The position numbers and the translations under genes were made by a program. A stretch of 64,000 nucleotides of DNA from Roseibium sp. MMSF_3412 (GTDB lineage: Bacteria > Pseudomonadota > Alphaproteobacteria > Rhizobiales > Stappiaceae): contig NZ_JASHJI010000002.1 in NCBI RefSeq assembly GCF_030733265.1, positions 248,001 through 312,000 on the forward strand. The letters are read 5' to 3'. This document shows, piece by piece, positions 1 to 7,871 of the stretch (its first letter is position 1; each line of letters starts with the position of its first letter). The notes under the pieces were generated by a model. It was not told the DNA's origin, searched no databases, and saw nothing but the letters and a program-made list of their open reading frames with translations.

Positions 1-434
1 ATGAAGAACATCGGGATCGCGACCGCGACCGGCGGCATCATCCGCGTCGACAGGACCCAGGCAACGAAGTGGTGCCGCCCCCGGAAATCCATCCGGCTGA
101 GCGCATAGGCGGCAAAGGTGGATATCGCGATCGCAAGCGCCGTGGAAAACACGGCGACGACGATTGAATCCCAGAGGCGCGGCGCCATGTAGAAATTGCC
201 GCCACCGGGCAGGACCTCCTGCTGGCGCAGGAAGCCGAAGGAAATGCCGAACACCTCCTCGAAATTCCGGAGCGTCGGCGTGAACGACCAGACTGTCGGG
301 GGAACCGAGAAGATCTCCTTGGCTTCCTTGAAGGCCGTGGTTCCCCAATAGTAGAGCGGGAACACGAACAGCGCGGTTATCAGCCACGCGGCGGCCATGC
401 GCGAGTAGCGCCGATATTTGCTCTCGACAATCAC
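1..434 (-). CDS. Sugar ABC transporter permease, MalG-type (5' part, runs off the window)
   Basis: Inner-membrane permease of a carbohydrate (CUT1) ABC importer. The visible N-terminal part reads as a first membrane helix (AWLITALFVFPLYYW), the segment TTAFKEAKEIFSVPP typical of MalG-type permeases, a second helix and the RMMPP motif near the window edge. I chose the GTG at 434 because it overlaps the stop of the upstream permease (GTGA), which implies translational coupling; an in-frame ATG at 398 is the alternative. It is the last visible gene of the minus-strand operon that begins with the glycerol-1-phosphate dehydrogenase-like gene. The C-terminal part with the EAA loop lies outside the window. 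Confidence 0.88.
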   Translation of the reverse strand, partial: MIVESKYRRYSRMAAAWLITALFVFPLYYWGTTAFKEAKEIFSVPPTVWSFTPTLRNFEEVFGISFGFLRQQEVLPGGGNFYMAPRLWDSIVVAVFSTALAIAISTFAAYALSRMDFRGRHHFVAWVLSTRMMPPVAVAIPMFF

Positions 435-1327
435 CAGCGCACCTTCGCAATCCAGATAAACAGGTTGGCGATCACGAGGATCAGCACGAGGCTGACGAGG
501 CTCAGCGTCGCTCCATATCCCCACTTGATGAAACTGAATGTCTGCTGCCAGGCGTAGAGCGACAGCGTGTATGTCGACGTTCCAGGGCCGCCGGACGTCA
601 TCACGAACATGTAGTCGAAGGCCCGGAACAGATCGATACCGCGGATCAGCACAGCCACCGCGATCACCTTGGACATCATCGGCAGCGTGATCCGGCGGAA
701 CGTCTGGAACGCGGACGCACCGTCCAGCATGGCAGCCTCGTAGGGCTCCTGAGGCAGAGACCGAAGCCCGGCCAGGAAAATCAGGACCATGAACGGTGTC
801 CATTGCCAGATATCGGCAAGCATCACACCCGCCAGCGCCGTGGAACTTGTCGCCAGGATCGGGTCCTGGCCGCTCAGGATCCCCATGGCTTCCAGAAGAT
901 AGGTCAGAACGCCGAACTCGGGATCTTCCATCAGCAGGAACATCATGCCGGTGATCGCCGGTGGAATGACCAGCGTCAGCGTGAGAAGGCCGCGCAGCAA
1001 TCCGAACCCGGGTTCGTCGGAATCAAGCAGCAGCGCAATGATCATTCCCAGCACGACCTGGATCGCCAGCAGCACGAAGAAATACGTGAAGGTCACCGAC
1101 AGCGCTTCCCAGAAGCGCGGATCGTTGACGAGCGTGCTCCAGTTCTCCGTGCCCACATAGACCAGACGCCGTTTGAACGGCGCATATTCATGGAACGAGA
1201 GCCAGATATTGTAGAACAGCGGATAGATCGTGAAGACCACGAGCATGGCGACCAGCGGCGCAAGCCACGGCACCGGGCTGTCGCCGGTGATGTAGCCTTG
1301 CAGTCCTCTGGTTCTTACGAACGCCAT
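431..1327 (-). CDS. Sugar ABC transporter permease, MalF-type
   Basis: 298-residue inner-membrane permease of a CUT1 sugar/polyol importer. About six hydrophobic segments are visible, starting at residues 20-40. The cytoplasmic EAA loop that docks on the ATPase is clear (EAAMLDGASAFQTFRRITLP). The ATG has a strong upstream GGGAGGAG ribosome site, 27 bp after the aldolase stop. It is paired with the next permease by a GTGA overlap. No binding protein or ATPase of this system is inside the window, so they should lie further left. Substrate is inferred only from neighbours (aldolase, sugar phosphatase, polyol-phosphate-type dehydrogenase). Confidence 0.93.
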   Translation of the reverse strand: MAFVRTRGLQGYITGDSPVPWLAPLVAMLVVFTIYPLFYNIWLSFHEYAPFKRRLVYVGTENWSTLVNDPRFWEALSVTFTYFFVLLAIQVVLGMIIALLLDSDEPGFGLLRGLLTLTLVIPPAITGMMFLLMEDPEFGVLTYLLEAMGILSGQDPILATSSTALAGVMLADIWQWTPFMVLIFLAGLRSLPQEPYEAAMLDGASAFQTFRRITLPMMSKVIAVAVLIRGIDLFRAFDYMFVMTSGGPGTSTYTLSLYAWQQTFSFIKWGYGATLSLVSLVLILVIANLFIWIAKVRW

Positions 1328-1354
1328 GTTGCTCCTCCCGTGAACACGGACACG

Positions 1355-2287
1355 CTATTTCTTGCTGGCCGATGGCTTTTTGGCCGCGGCCGGTTTTTTG
1401 GCAGCAGCGGCTTTTGCCGCCGGTTTCTTTGCGGCAGACGTTCTGGCCGCTGCGGTCTTTGCCGCAGGTTTCTTTGCAGCCGCTGCCTTTGCGGCCGGTT
1501 TCGTGACTGCTGCGCTCTTCGCTGCAGGTTTCCTTGCCGCCGTCGCCTTCGACGCGGGTTTCTTTGCCGCCGCCGTCTTTGCTGCCGGTTTCTTGGCGGC
1601 ACGGGCTTTAGGCTTGGGCTTCTCTTTTCCGGCATCGTCCTGAAGGCCGTAGCCGGCAAAGCCTCGATGCGTGTCGTCTATGGCCGCGTCGCTCAAAAGC
1701 ACAGGACCGCCGATCGCCAGGCTGAGGTAGTACTGCTTGGCGATGGTCTCCAGCTCGATCGCGCGCCACATCGCCTTGGCAAGGGTCTCTCCAATCGCGA
1801 TCATGCCATGGTTAGCGAGCAGGCAGGCCGTCCTGTCGGTCATCGCGTCGATCGCGAGTTCGGACAGCTCCTCCGAACCGAATGTCGCGTAGCCCGCACA
1901 CCGCACATTGTTCCCGCCGAACGCCGCGATCATGTAATGGCAGGACGGGATTTCCTTGCGCGCGATGGCGAGCGTCGTGCAGTAGGTCGGATGCGCATGG
2001 ACCACCGCGCCCGCATCAGGACGGCCGCGCAACAGCTTCTGGTGAAAGCGCCACTCGGTCGACGGTTTCAGCGGGCCCGCATAGCGGCCGCTCGTATCCT
2101 CAAGACCAACCGATGCAATCATTTCGGGCGTCATCTGGTCGTAGGGCGTCGCGGACGGAGAGATCAGCATCCTGTCTTCGAACCGCACCGAGATGTTCCC
2201 GGAGGTACCCTGGTTGATGCCGCTGGAATTCATCTCCCGGCAACGGGCAATGATCTCCTCGCGCAGTGCCAGTTCGGCCTTTTTCAT
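1355..2287 (-). CDS. Class II aldolase/adducin family protein with histone-H1-like Lys/Ala/Pro tail
   Basis: 310-residue protein in two parts. Residues 1-215 are a zinc-dependent class II aldolase of the fuculose-phosphate aldolase type: GTSGNISVR near 28, catalytic Glu78, zinc ligands His97 and His99 (HAHP) and His160 (ANHG). Such enzymes cleave ketose-1-phosphates to DHAP and an aldehyde. Residues 221-310 are a basic low-complexity tail built on the decamer AKKPAAKTAA, like the C-terminal domains of H1-type and HupB-type DNA-binding proteins. The family normally ends near residue 220. The ATG at 2287 overlaps the stop of the HAD gene (ATGA); the longer upstream reading is its antisense shadow. 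The tail's function is unknown. Confidence 0.9.
   Translation of the reverse strand: MKKAELALREEIIARCREMNSSGINQGTSGNISVRFEDRMLISPSATPYDQMTPEMIASVGLEDTSGRYAGPLKPSTEWRFHQKLLRGRPDAGAVVHAHPTYCTTLAIARKEIPSCHYMIAAFGGNNVRCAGYATFGSEELSELAIDAMTDRTACLLANHGMIAIGETLAKAMWRAIELETIAKQYYLSLAIGGPVLLSDAAIDDTHRGFAGYGLQDDAGKEKPKPKARAAKKPAAKTAAAKKPASKATAARKPAAKSAAVTKPAAKAAAAKKPAAKTAAARTSAAKKPAAKAAAAKKPAAAKKPSASKK
1448..1597 (-). repeat. Five tandem 30-bp coding repeats (AKKPAAKTAA-type decamers)
   Basis: Residues 231-280 of the aldolase fall into five in-register decamers: AKKPAAKTAA, AKKPASKATA, ARKPAAKSAA, VTKPAAKAAA and AKKPAAKTAA. Less regular AKKPA units continue to the C-terminus. The underlying DNA is a degenerate 30-bp tandem repeat, prone to slippage, so repeat number may differ between strains. 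Confidence 0.85.
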
Positions 2288-3105
2288 GCGCTCATTCTCC
2301 TGTCTGAAACGTTTCTTGCTGCAATCAGAGCGTTCGCCAGCTCTGCAAATCCCTCGCCGCCACGCGCGGTCGTTATCCAGCCGGGTTCGGCGTCGATCCG
2401 GCCCTTGAAGTCCAGGACGTTGGCCACCCCGCAAGCGTTTGGAAAGAAGCCGAACATCGGTGCGTCATTGGGGCTGTCGCCGCAAAAGACGATCCGGTCC
2501 TTCTCGCCGTCCAGGTCGAGCTTCAGAACCTCGTCCGCGAACCAGCGTGTCATGGTCAGCTTGTCATAGCTGCCGTACCATCCGTTCACGTGGATCGAGG
2601 ACACTTTCGCCACCGCGCCTTCCTCTTCGAAAATCGCCTTGATGCGATCAACGTCCTCGCTTGTCAGCGCCGGCACGTCTTCACAGAAATCGATGGCAAG
2701 GTCCGCCTCGCGAAAGGCCTGATCCGCCGAGACCGCCGCTCCGGGCACCTCGCTCAGGATCCGCGCCGCGATCTGTTCGTAGCGCAGCTTGTTGTTCCGC
2801 CTGACGACATCGCTGGCTGCAAACACCCGTCTCATCTTTCGCGCCGTGCCGTCATAGGCGTAGTAGAAAGCCCCGTTTTCGCCGACGACGCCGTCGACGG
2901 GCCAGAAACGGGCGATCATGTCGCACCATCCCGCCGGCCGTCCCGTAATCGCGGCAACCCGGAACCCGGCTTCTTTCAGACGCTCCAGCGCGGAATAGGC
3001 GCTTGCCGGAAGACGCCCGTCACTCGTCAGCGTGTCGTCAATATCGGCCATGACCGTATGGATAGAAGCCGCGGTTTCCCTGGGCATGGAGGCGAGCGGT
3101 TTCAT
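2284..3105 (-). CDS. HAD-IIB family phosphatase (Cof/sugar-phosphatase type)
   Basis: 273-residue cytosolic phosphohydrolase. HAD motif I is DIDDT at residues 21-25 (nucleophile Asp21, acid/base Asp23), motif II is Thr54 in AAITGRP, motif III is Lys182 and motif IV is GDSPND at 209-214. A cap domain lies between motifs II and III (about 80-180), as in the IIB subclass. The ATG at 3105 is preceded by GGGAGG nine bases upstream; the upstream extension would overlap the dehydrogenase gene. Its position between a glycerol-1-phosphate dehydrogenase-like gene and an aldolase suggests dephosphorylation of a small sugar or polyol phosphate, which is an inference. Confidence 0.88.
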   Translation of the reverse strand: MKPLASMPRETAASIHTVMADIDDTLTSDGRLPASAYSALERLKEAGFRVAAITGRPAGWCDMIARFWPVDGVVGENGAFYYAYDGTARKMRRVFAASDVVRRNNKLRYEQIAARILSEVPGAAVSADQAFREADLAIDFCEDVPALTSEDVDRIKAIFEEEGAVAKVSSIHVNGWYGSYDKLTMTRWFADEVLKLDLDGEKDRIVFCGDSPNDAPMFGFFPNACGVANVLDFKGRIDAEPGWITTARGGEGFAELANALIAARNVSDRRMSA

Positions 3106-3109
3106 CGTG

Positions 3110-4477
3110 TCACACCTCCCTCGCCGCAAAGTCGTCAAGAAGGCCCGCATCGCAGGCAAGGTCGGCAAAGGAAAACCGGTTCCGCATCTCGTGTGCGTGG
3201 CGAACGGCTTCGCGGTAGAAGTCGGAAGGCAAGCCGAGGTCCCGTCCGCTGGTCGCGCCGCCGACTTCGTTGAGCTTGGCAATCATGGTGTCGACGGGAT
3301 CGACCAGCTTGCGGCAATCGGCGCGCAATTGCGGCCAGATCTCCTGAAGACGGTCGTTCAGCCGGGCCGCCCCGTCTTCATCAACCGCTTTCTTCCGGTA
3401 TTCAGCTTCGCATTGTGCGGCGATTTCCGGTCCCATGCGGCGCGCCATGTCCTCGCCGTCCACGCGTGTCGGCCGGATCTCCGGCGGCCGTTCCTGTTCC
3501 AGGAACCAGGCTTGAATACGGCCCATTGTCAGCGTCGCGACACCCACCTGCTCGCCGTGCAGTGTTCCCGCGTGCCGCTGGCCCGCAAAACAGTCGATAT
3601 AGTGGGATATCTGGTGCTCGCCCATCGAGCCGTGGTTCGAGACTTTGGTAAAGGCGACACCAAGCCCGGACAGAACCAGCGCCCGGACCAGGTAGCCGAC
3701 AGCGGTGATATCGCCTTGCTTCAAACCGGCCGCGTGGGTTTCCAGCATACCCGCGTCGGGCTCGCTGATCAGGTAGGGTTCCATCCAGAAGCGGCTTCCG
3801 AGGAGCTTGTGCGACATCCACCAGTCGATCCTCGCAACACTGTTGCAAAGACAGTCGCCGAAGCCCGCCGCTGCCATCCTGCTGGGCGCGGCCGAGATCA
3901 CGCCGAGATCCAGAAACACACCCTTGGGCGCGTGCGCCGGCAAGGAGATCTTCAGTCCGCTCGGTAACCCCATCGATGCCGTTGTCGATGCATAGCCATC
4001 CATCGAAGCCGCCGTGCCGAAGACACAGTAGGGACGGCCATCCTTGGCGGTGACATATTTGGTCAGGTCGTTCACCGTGCCGGACCCCACCGCGATCACG
4101 GATGAAAAGTCCTGTAGCCGCACGGCGAGTTCATTGGCGGCGTGCACGGTCGCGTGCGGTTTGCCTTCGAGCAGGATTTCGCTGACCGTCATGCCCGCGC
4201 TTTTGAGGTTGCCTGCGATCCTTGAACCTGCGGCATCCCAAGTATTGGCATCGGCGACCATCGCGGTTGAATCGCCGATGCCCACGGAGCGCACGAGGTC
4301 TGCCTCGGCTCCGTCAATCGATTCGGAAATCAGGATTTTGTCGACCGGTGCCCTCGGTCCGGTCTCACCGGTTTCTGGGTTGACCCACCGGCCCAGATAC
4401 ACGTCCTCAATATGCTCCATCCAACCGTTTTCCGGCCGCTCTGGTAAAGAGGGAGTCTGTTGACTTATTGAGGGCAT
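3110..4477 (-). CDS. sn-glycerol-1-phosphate dehydrogenase-like (AraM/EgsA family)
   Basis: 455-residue member of the iron-containing alcohol dehydrogenase superfamily, closest in style to AraM/EgsA, NAD(P)-dependent enzymes interconverting DHAP and glycerol-1-phosphate. The nucleotide-binding motif GSGTVND lies at 131-137, the GTAASMDGY segment at 154-162, and metal-binding candidates are Asp208 and the histidines near 288-292 and 307. I place the start at the ATG at 4477 (AAAGG about seven bases upstream), not at the TTG two codons earlier. It is the first gene of the minus-strand operon and shares the operator at 4500-4532 with the SorC gene. In a polyol locus it could oxidise another polyol phosphate; that is inference. 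Confidence 0.87.
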   Translation of the reverse strand: MPSISQQTPSLPERPENGWMEHIEDVYLGRWVNPETGETGPRAPVDKILISESIDGAEADLVRSVGIGDSTAMVADANTWDAAGSRIAGNLKSAGMTVSEILLEGKPHATVHAANELAVRLQDFSSVIAVGSGTVNDLTKYVTAKDGRPYCVFGTAASMDGYASTTASMGLPSGLKISLPAHAPKGVFLDLGVISAAPSRMAAAGFGDCLCNSVARIDWWMSHKLLGSRFWMEPYLISEPDAGMLETHAAGLKQGDITAVGYLVRALVLSGLGVAFTKVSNHGSMGEHQISHYIDCFAGQRHAGTLHGEQVGVATLTMGRIQAWFLEQERPPEIRPTRVDGEDMARRMGPEIAAQCEAEYRKKAVDEDGAARLNDRLQEIWPQLRADCRKLVDPVDTMIAKLNEVGGATSGRDLGLPSDFYREAVRHAHEMRNRFSFADLACDAGLLDDFAAREV

Positions 4478-4499
4478 ACACAACCTTTCAGCTCATGAA

Positions 4500-4532
4500 T
4501 GACAAATGACAACATCTATTGACATTTGTCAA
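4500..4532. promoter_or_regulatory. SorC-type operator pair in the divergent promoter
   Basis: Between the divergent dehydrogenase and regulator genes lies the inverted repeat TTGACATTTGTCAA (4519-4532: TTGACA and TGTCAA around TT). A second half-conserved copy, TGACAAATGACAA, occupies 4500-4512. The first copy also contains a consensus-like -35 hexamer for the rightward promoter, so binding would compete with RNA polymerase. The site sits where an autoregulating SorC protein would bind. No experiment supports this. Confidence 0.6.
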
Positions 4533-4576
4533 ATCGAATTTCAAACTTCACGGATCGCAAAGGCGAAAGCGAAACA

Positions 4577-5566
4577 ATGTCAGACAAGCAAAGCGACGGT
4601 TCAGGCGGGGAAAATGTCAGGTTTGTCGAGGACACGACGGCCTGGGCGACCTGGCTCTATTACGCGGAATCGCGCACACAGGCGGAAGTCGCCAAGGCCC
4701 TCGGGGTCTCACGCGCATCGGTTGCCAACTATCTCGCGGATGCGCGCAGGCGCGGCCTCGTCACCATCAGTCTGGCCCCCGGTCTTCTGGAACAGGCCGA
4801 GCTGAGCAAACGGCTTGCTGCCCGCTTCAACCTGAAGGGTGCTTTCATCGCCCCTGAAATCAGCGAAGTAGACAGTGATCCGACCCAGCTCCGCAAACGC
4901 CTTGGCATAGCCGGTGCGCAGATCCTCCTGTCGCGCCTGCGCAAGGACATGACACTTGGTGTTGCCTGGGGCCGGACGATGCTGGAACTGGCAAACGCGC
5001 TGCCCGAGAAAAACCAGGAAAGCCTTCGCGTCGTTCAGGTCTCGGGCAGTTCTCTCGGAGATGATGTCACCTCACCGGAAGCCTGTACGCTTTTCATCGC
5101 AAACCGTCTTGGCGCGAAGTGCCACAACTTCCATGCCCCTGCGGTCGTGACCACCTCGGACCTGCGCACGGCGCTTCTGCGCGAGCCGTCGCTTAAACGC
5201 CACTTCGAACGGGTTCACAGCTGCAACACCGTGGTCTTCGGCGTCGGCGAACTCAATGATGAAACCAGATGGGCGGACGGCAACAATCTCATCCAGCCCT
5301 CCGCCGAGGACTACATGAAGGCGGGCGCTGCGGGTATCGTGATCGGCCGGTTTATCGACGCGCAGGGAGACGCTCTGGAAGGGCCGCTGTCGGGGCGGCA
5401 GATCGGAATGGAGCTTCAGGATCTGAAAGCCGTTCCCGAGCGCATTTGCGTTGCCGGCGGATCTGAAAAGCTGCAGGCGCTGAAAGCCTGCCTGACCGGC
5501 GGTTATGTCACCGACCTGGTGACGGACAGGTCGACGGCTGAAGCCTTGTTGAGGGAGGATACATGA
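4577..5566 (+). CDS. SorC/DeoR-family sugar-binding transcriptional regulator
   Basis: 329-residue regulator. An N-terminal helix-turn-helix (about residues 33-62, RTQAEVAKALGVSRASVANYLADA) is followed by a SorC-type effector domain of about 260 residues that binds phosphorylated sugars in characterised relatives. The ATG at 4577 follows an AAAGGCGAAAG stretch; the longer TTG reading at 4526 would start inside the operator. It overlaps the FGGY kinase by ATGA, so the two are co-translated. The likely effector is a substrate or product of that kinase or of the divergent operon. Confidence 0.92.
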   Translation: MSDKQSDGSGGENVRFVEDTTAWATWLYYAESRTQAEVAKALGVSRASVANYLADARRRGLVTISLAPGLLEQAELSKRLAARFNLKGAFIAPEISEVDSDPTQLRKRLGIAGAQILLSRLRKDMTLGVAWGRTMLELANALPEKNQESLRVVQVSGSSLGDDVTSPEACTLFIANRLGAKCHNFHAPAVVTTSDLRTALLREPSLKRHFERVHSCNTVVFGVGELNDETRWADGNNLIQPSAEDYMKAGAAGIVIGRFIDAQGDALEGPLSGRQIGMELQDLKAVPERICVAGGSEKLQALKACLTGGYVTDLVTDRSTAEALLREDT

Positions 5567-7044
5567 CCAAGAATCTGGTGATCGGGCTCGACAGTTCCAC
5601 GCAATCGACCAAGGCCGTCGCCTGGACAGAAAACGGAACGCCGGTCGCCGAGGGGCGTGCGTCCATTCCGTTGTCCCAGCCGCAACCCGGCTGGGTGGAA
5701 CAGGATGTCGAGGACTGGTGGTCCGCGGCGTGTACGGCGTTGCAGGACCTTGCCGGAAAAATAGACATGTCCCGTGTCGCAGCGCTTGCAATCTCCAACC
5801 AGCGCGAGACAGTCGCCTTTCTTGACGCGGATGGAAACGCCCTGCGTCCCGCCGCGCTGTGGCTCGACGAGCGCGCCCGCGCGGAGGTCGATCTCCTGAG
5901 CCGCGAGATCGGTGCCGACAAGCTTCACGGGATCTCCGGAAAACCGATCGACATCACACCCGTGATCTACAGACTGTCATGGTTTCGCCGCCACCAGCCG
6001 GAGGTCCTGGATCGGGCTGCGAAAATCACCGACGTTCATTGTTTTCTGACCGGACGTTTCACAGGCAACTGGATGTCCAGCTGGACCAGCGCCGACCCCT
6101 TCGGCCTGCTTGATATCGAAAGCAGGACGTGGTCCGAAGACTTCCTTGCTCACCTGGGCATCCGCACAGATCAGCTCGGAACGCTCGTGCGGCCTGGCAC
6201 GGTCACCGGAACGGTCACGGCGGAAGCGGCGACCTTGACCGGTTTGCCGGAAGGGCTGCCGCTCGTTGCCGCAGGCGGTGACGGTCAATGCGCGGGTCTC
6301 GGCGTGAACGCCGCCCGGGAGGGTGTCGTCTATCTCAATCTCGGAACGGCACTCATCACCGGTGCCTGGGCTCCCGATCCCATGATCAGCCTCAATTGGC
6401 GCACCATGACCTCTCCCACCGGCAACGGCTATTTTCTGGAAGGATGCCAGCGCGCGGGCGCGTTCCTGATCAACTGGTTCGTCGACACCTTCGCGGGCGG
6501 GCGTGACGACCCGTCGGTGTTTTCAAGACTGGAAGCGGAAGCGGAGGCTATTCCGGTTGGTTCCGAAGGCGTCACCGTATGCCCCTATCTGACAGGATGC
6601 ATGGACCCTCACTGGGACACCGGCGCGCGTGCCAGTTTCAATGGCCTGTCGCCAAATCATGGCCTTGGCCATATCTACAGAGCCGTCCTGGAAGCCATGA
6701 CGCTTGAAAGCGCACGCGCCATCACGGCCATGAATGAAAACGGCCTCAAGATCGAAAAGATCGTCGCCGTCGGCGGCGGCGGCAACAGTCCCCTCTGGAC
6801 ACGGATGTTCGCGGATGCGACCGGACTGCCGGTTCATATCTCTCAAAGCCTGGAAGCATCTTCTCTTGGCGCTGCCATGAGCGCGGCCTATGGGGCGGGC
6901 TGGTTTGAAACGCTCGACGCAGCGGCCGCCGAAATGAGCGAGCAAGGAGAGCCGGTCATGCCCGACCCGGCGATGCGGGACGCCTGGCATGCCCTTTCAG
7001 CCCGGCAGTTCGCGAGCTACCGGCCCGAATACGCGGGCACCTGA
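5563..7044 (+). CDS. FGGY-family carbohydrate kinase (xylulokinase-like)
   Basis: 493-residue cytosolic ATP-dependent sugar or polyol kinase with two actin-like lobes. N-terminal phosphate motif GLDSSTQSTKAV (about 8-19), substrate segment GWVEQDVEDWW, SNQRETVAFLD, ALWLDERA, the catalytic aspartate in AAGGDGQCAGLG (about 235) and the C-terminal ATP motif GGGGNSPLWTRMFADATG (about 404) are all present. Length is normal for the family. Exact substrate (xylulose, ribulose, tetrulose or a polyol) cannot be read from sequence. The convergent HAD-IIA gene ends only eight bases away. Confidence 0.92.
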   Translation: MTKNLVIGLDSSTQSTKAVAWTENGTPVAEGRASIPLSQPQPGWVEQDVEDWWSAACTALQDLAGKIDMSRVAALAISNQRETVAFLDADGNALRPAALWLDERARAEVDLLSREIGADKLHGISGKPIDITPVIYRLSWFRRHQPEVLDRAAKITDVHCFLTGRFTGNWMSSWTSADPFGLLDIESRTWSEDFLAHLGIRTDQLGTLVRPGTVTGTVTAEAATLTGLPEGLPLVAAGGDGQCAGLGVNAAREGVVYLNLGTALITGAWAPDPMISLNWRTMTSPTGNGYFLEGCQRAGAFLINWFVDTFAGGRDDPSVFSRLEAEAEAIPVGSEGVTVCPYLTGCMDPHWDTGARASFNGLSPNHGLGHIYRAVLEAMTLESARAITAMNENGLKIEKIVAVGGGGNSPLWTRMFADATGLPVHISQSLEASSLGAAMSAAYGAGWFETLDAAAAEMSEQGEPVMPDPAMRDAWHALSARQFASYRPEYAGT

Positions 7045-7052
7045 TCGTTATT

Positions 7053-7871
7053 TCAGAAACGAAGCGCGTCCATGGAATAATCGGGCTCAATCCCCTCCTC
7101 CGATGACAGCGCCTGGACACCACCGGCGATCAGCAGCGTCCGGCAGCCGAGCGCGGCCGCGCCGGCAATGTCATGATGGTGGCTGTCGCCGATCATGAGA
7201 ACATGCTCGGGATCAGGGTTCCCGAGCACCGCCAGCGATCGTCGAAAGATCTCCGCACCCGGTTTTCCGGCATAGGTTACGCTGCCGCCTGCATCCTCAT
7301 AGTCCTGCGCAACACGCCCCGGCCCGAAGGCTGCCTTGCCATTGGCGTAGACCACGTGGTCCGGGTTGGCGCAGATCGCGGGAATCCCCGCTTCAGCCAG
7401 CGGGCCCAGCATCCGGCGATAGGTTTCGCGGGTGATCTCCTCCGGTTTGAGACCGGAAATGAGAACGAGACGGATGGCATCGCCCGGCTCATCGGACGGG
7501 ACAAGTCCCAGTCCGTCGATCACGGTCGTGTCGTTTTCACGGGTGAGGTTCAGCACCTTGTCTCCGGGGGCGAGATCCCCGGCAGCAAGCATGTCCGCGA
7601 TCCGGGCACGGGCAACCATGCCGGAGGTGATCACCTCCCCGATCAGGTCTTCCGTAAAGCCGAACCGGTTCAGGCGCTCTCTGTTGGGTTCCTTCATCCG
7701 CCCGGAATTGGTGATTGCAACCACCGGCATCCCGAATTCGGCGACGCTCCGAAGACAGGGCAAGGCCCCGGCAAAAACCGTCTTGCCGTCGTGGAGAACA
7801 CCGAACTGATCGATAAGGAGGCCATCAAACCTGCCGATGATCTCACCCAGACCCGAAATGCGACTTGTCAT
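7053..7871 (-). CDS. HAD-IIA family hydrolase (NagD/phosphoglycolate-phosphatase-like)
   Basis: 272-residue HAD phosphatase. Motif I is DQFGVLHDG: the nucleophile Asp is kept, but the second Asp of the usual DxDGV is Phe, as in the HAD-IIA branch that carries an aromatic residue there. AITNSGR is motif II and GDSHHHDI is motif IV. It is the last gene of the long polyol operon, overlapping the short FGGY kinase gene by ATGA, so it probably removes phosphate from a side product or acts as a proof-reading phosphatase for sugar phosphates. Substrate unknown. Confidence 0.87.
   Translation of the reverse strand: MTSRISGLGEIIGRFDGLLIDQFGVLHDGKTVFAGALPCLRSVAEFGMPVVAITNSGRMKEPNRERLNRFGFTEDLIGEVITSGMVARARIADMLAAGDLAPGDKVLNLTRENDTTVIDGLGLVPSDEPGDAIRLVLISGLKPEEITRETYRRMLGPLAEAGIPAICANPDHVVYANGKAAFGPGRVAQDYEDAGGSVTYAGKPGAEIFRRSLAVLGNPDPEHVLMIGDSHHHDIAGAAALGCRTLLIAGGVQALSSEEGIEPDYSMDALRF

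Noticed and set aside
1448..1597. CRISPR-like array
   Set aside because: Direct repeats without spacers, in frame with a coding sequence; no cas genes nearby.
1315..1659. Possible separate small H1-like or Arg/Pro-rich protein gene at the repeat
   Set aside because: It is another frame of the same repeat; the Lys/Ala/Pro frame is continuous with the aldolase core, without an internal start or ribosome site.
803..2569. 588-codon plus-strand open frame opposite the permease and aldolase genes
   Set aside because: Antisense shadow of high-GC genes; low-complexity Arg/Gly/Cys-rich translation, no family motif, and the minus-strand genes have clear motifs and ribosome sites.
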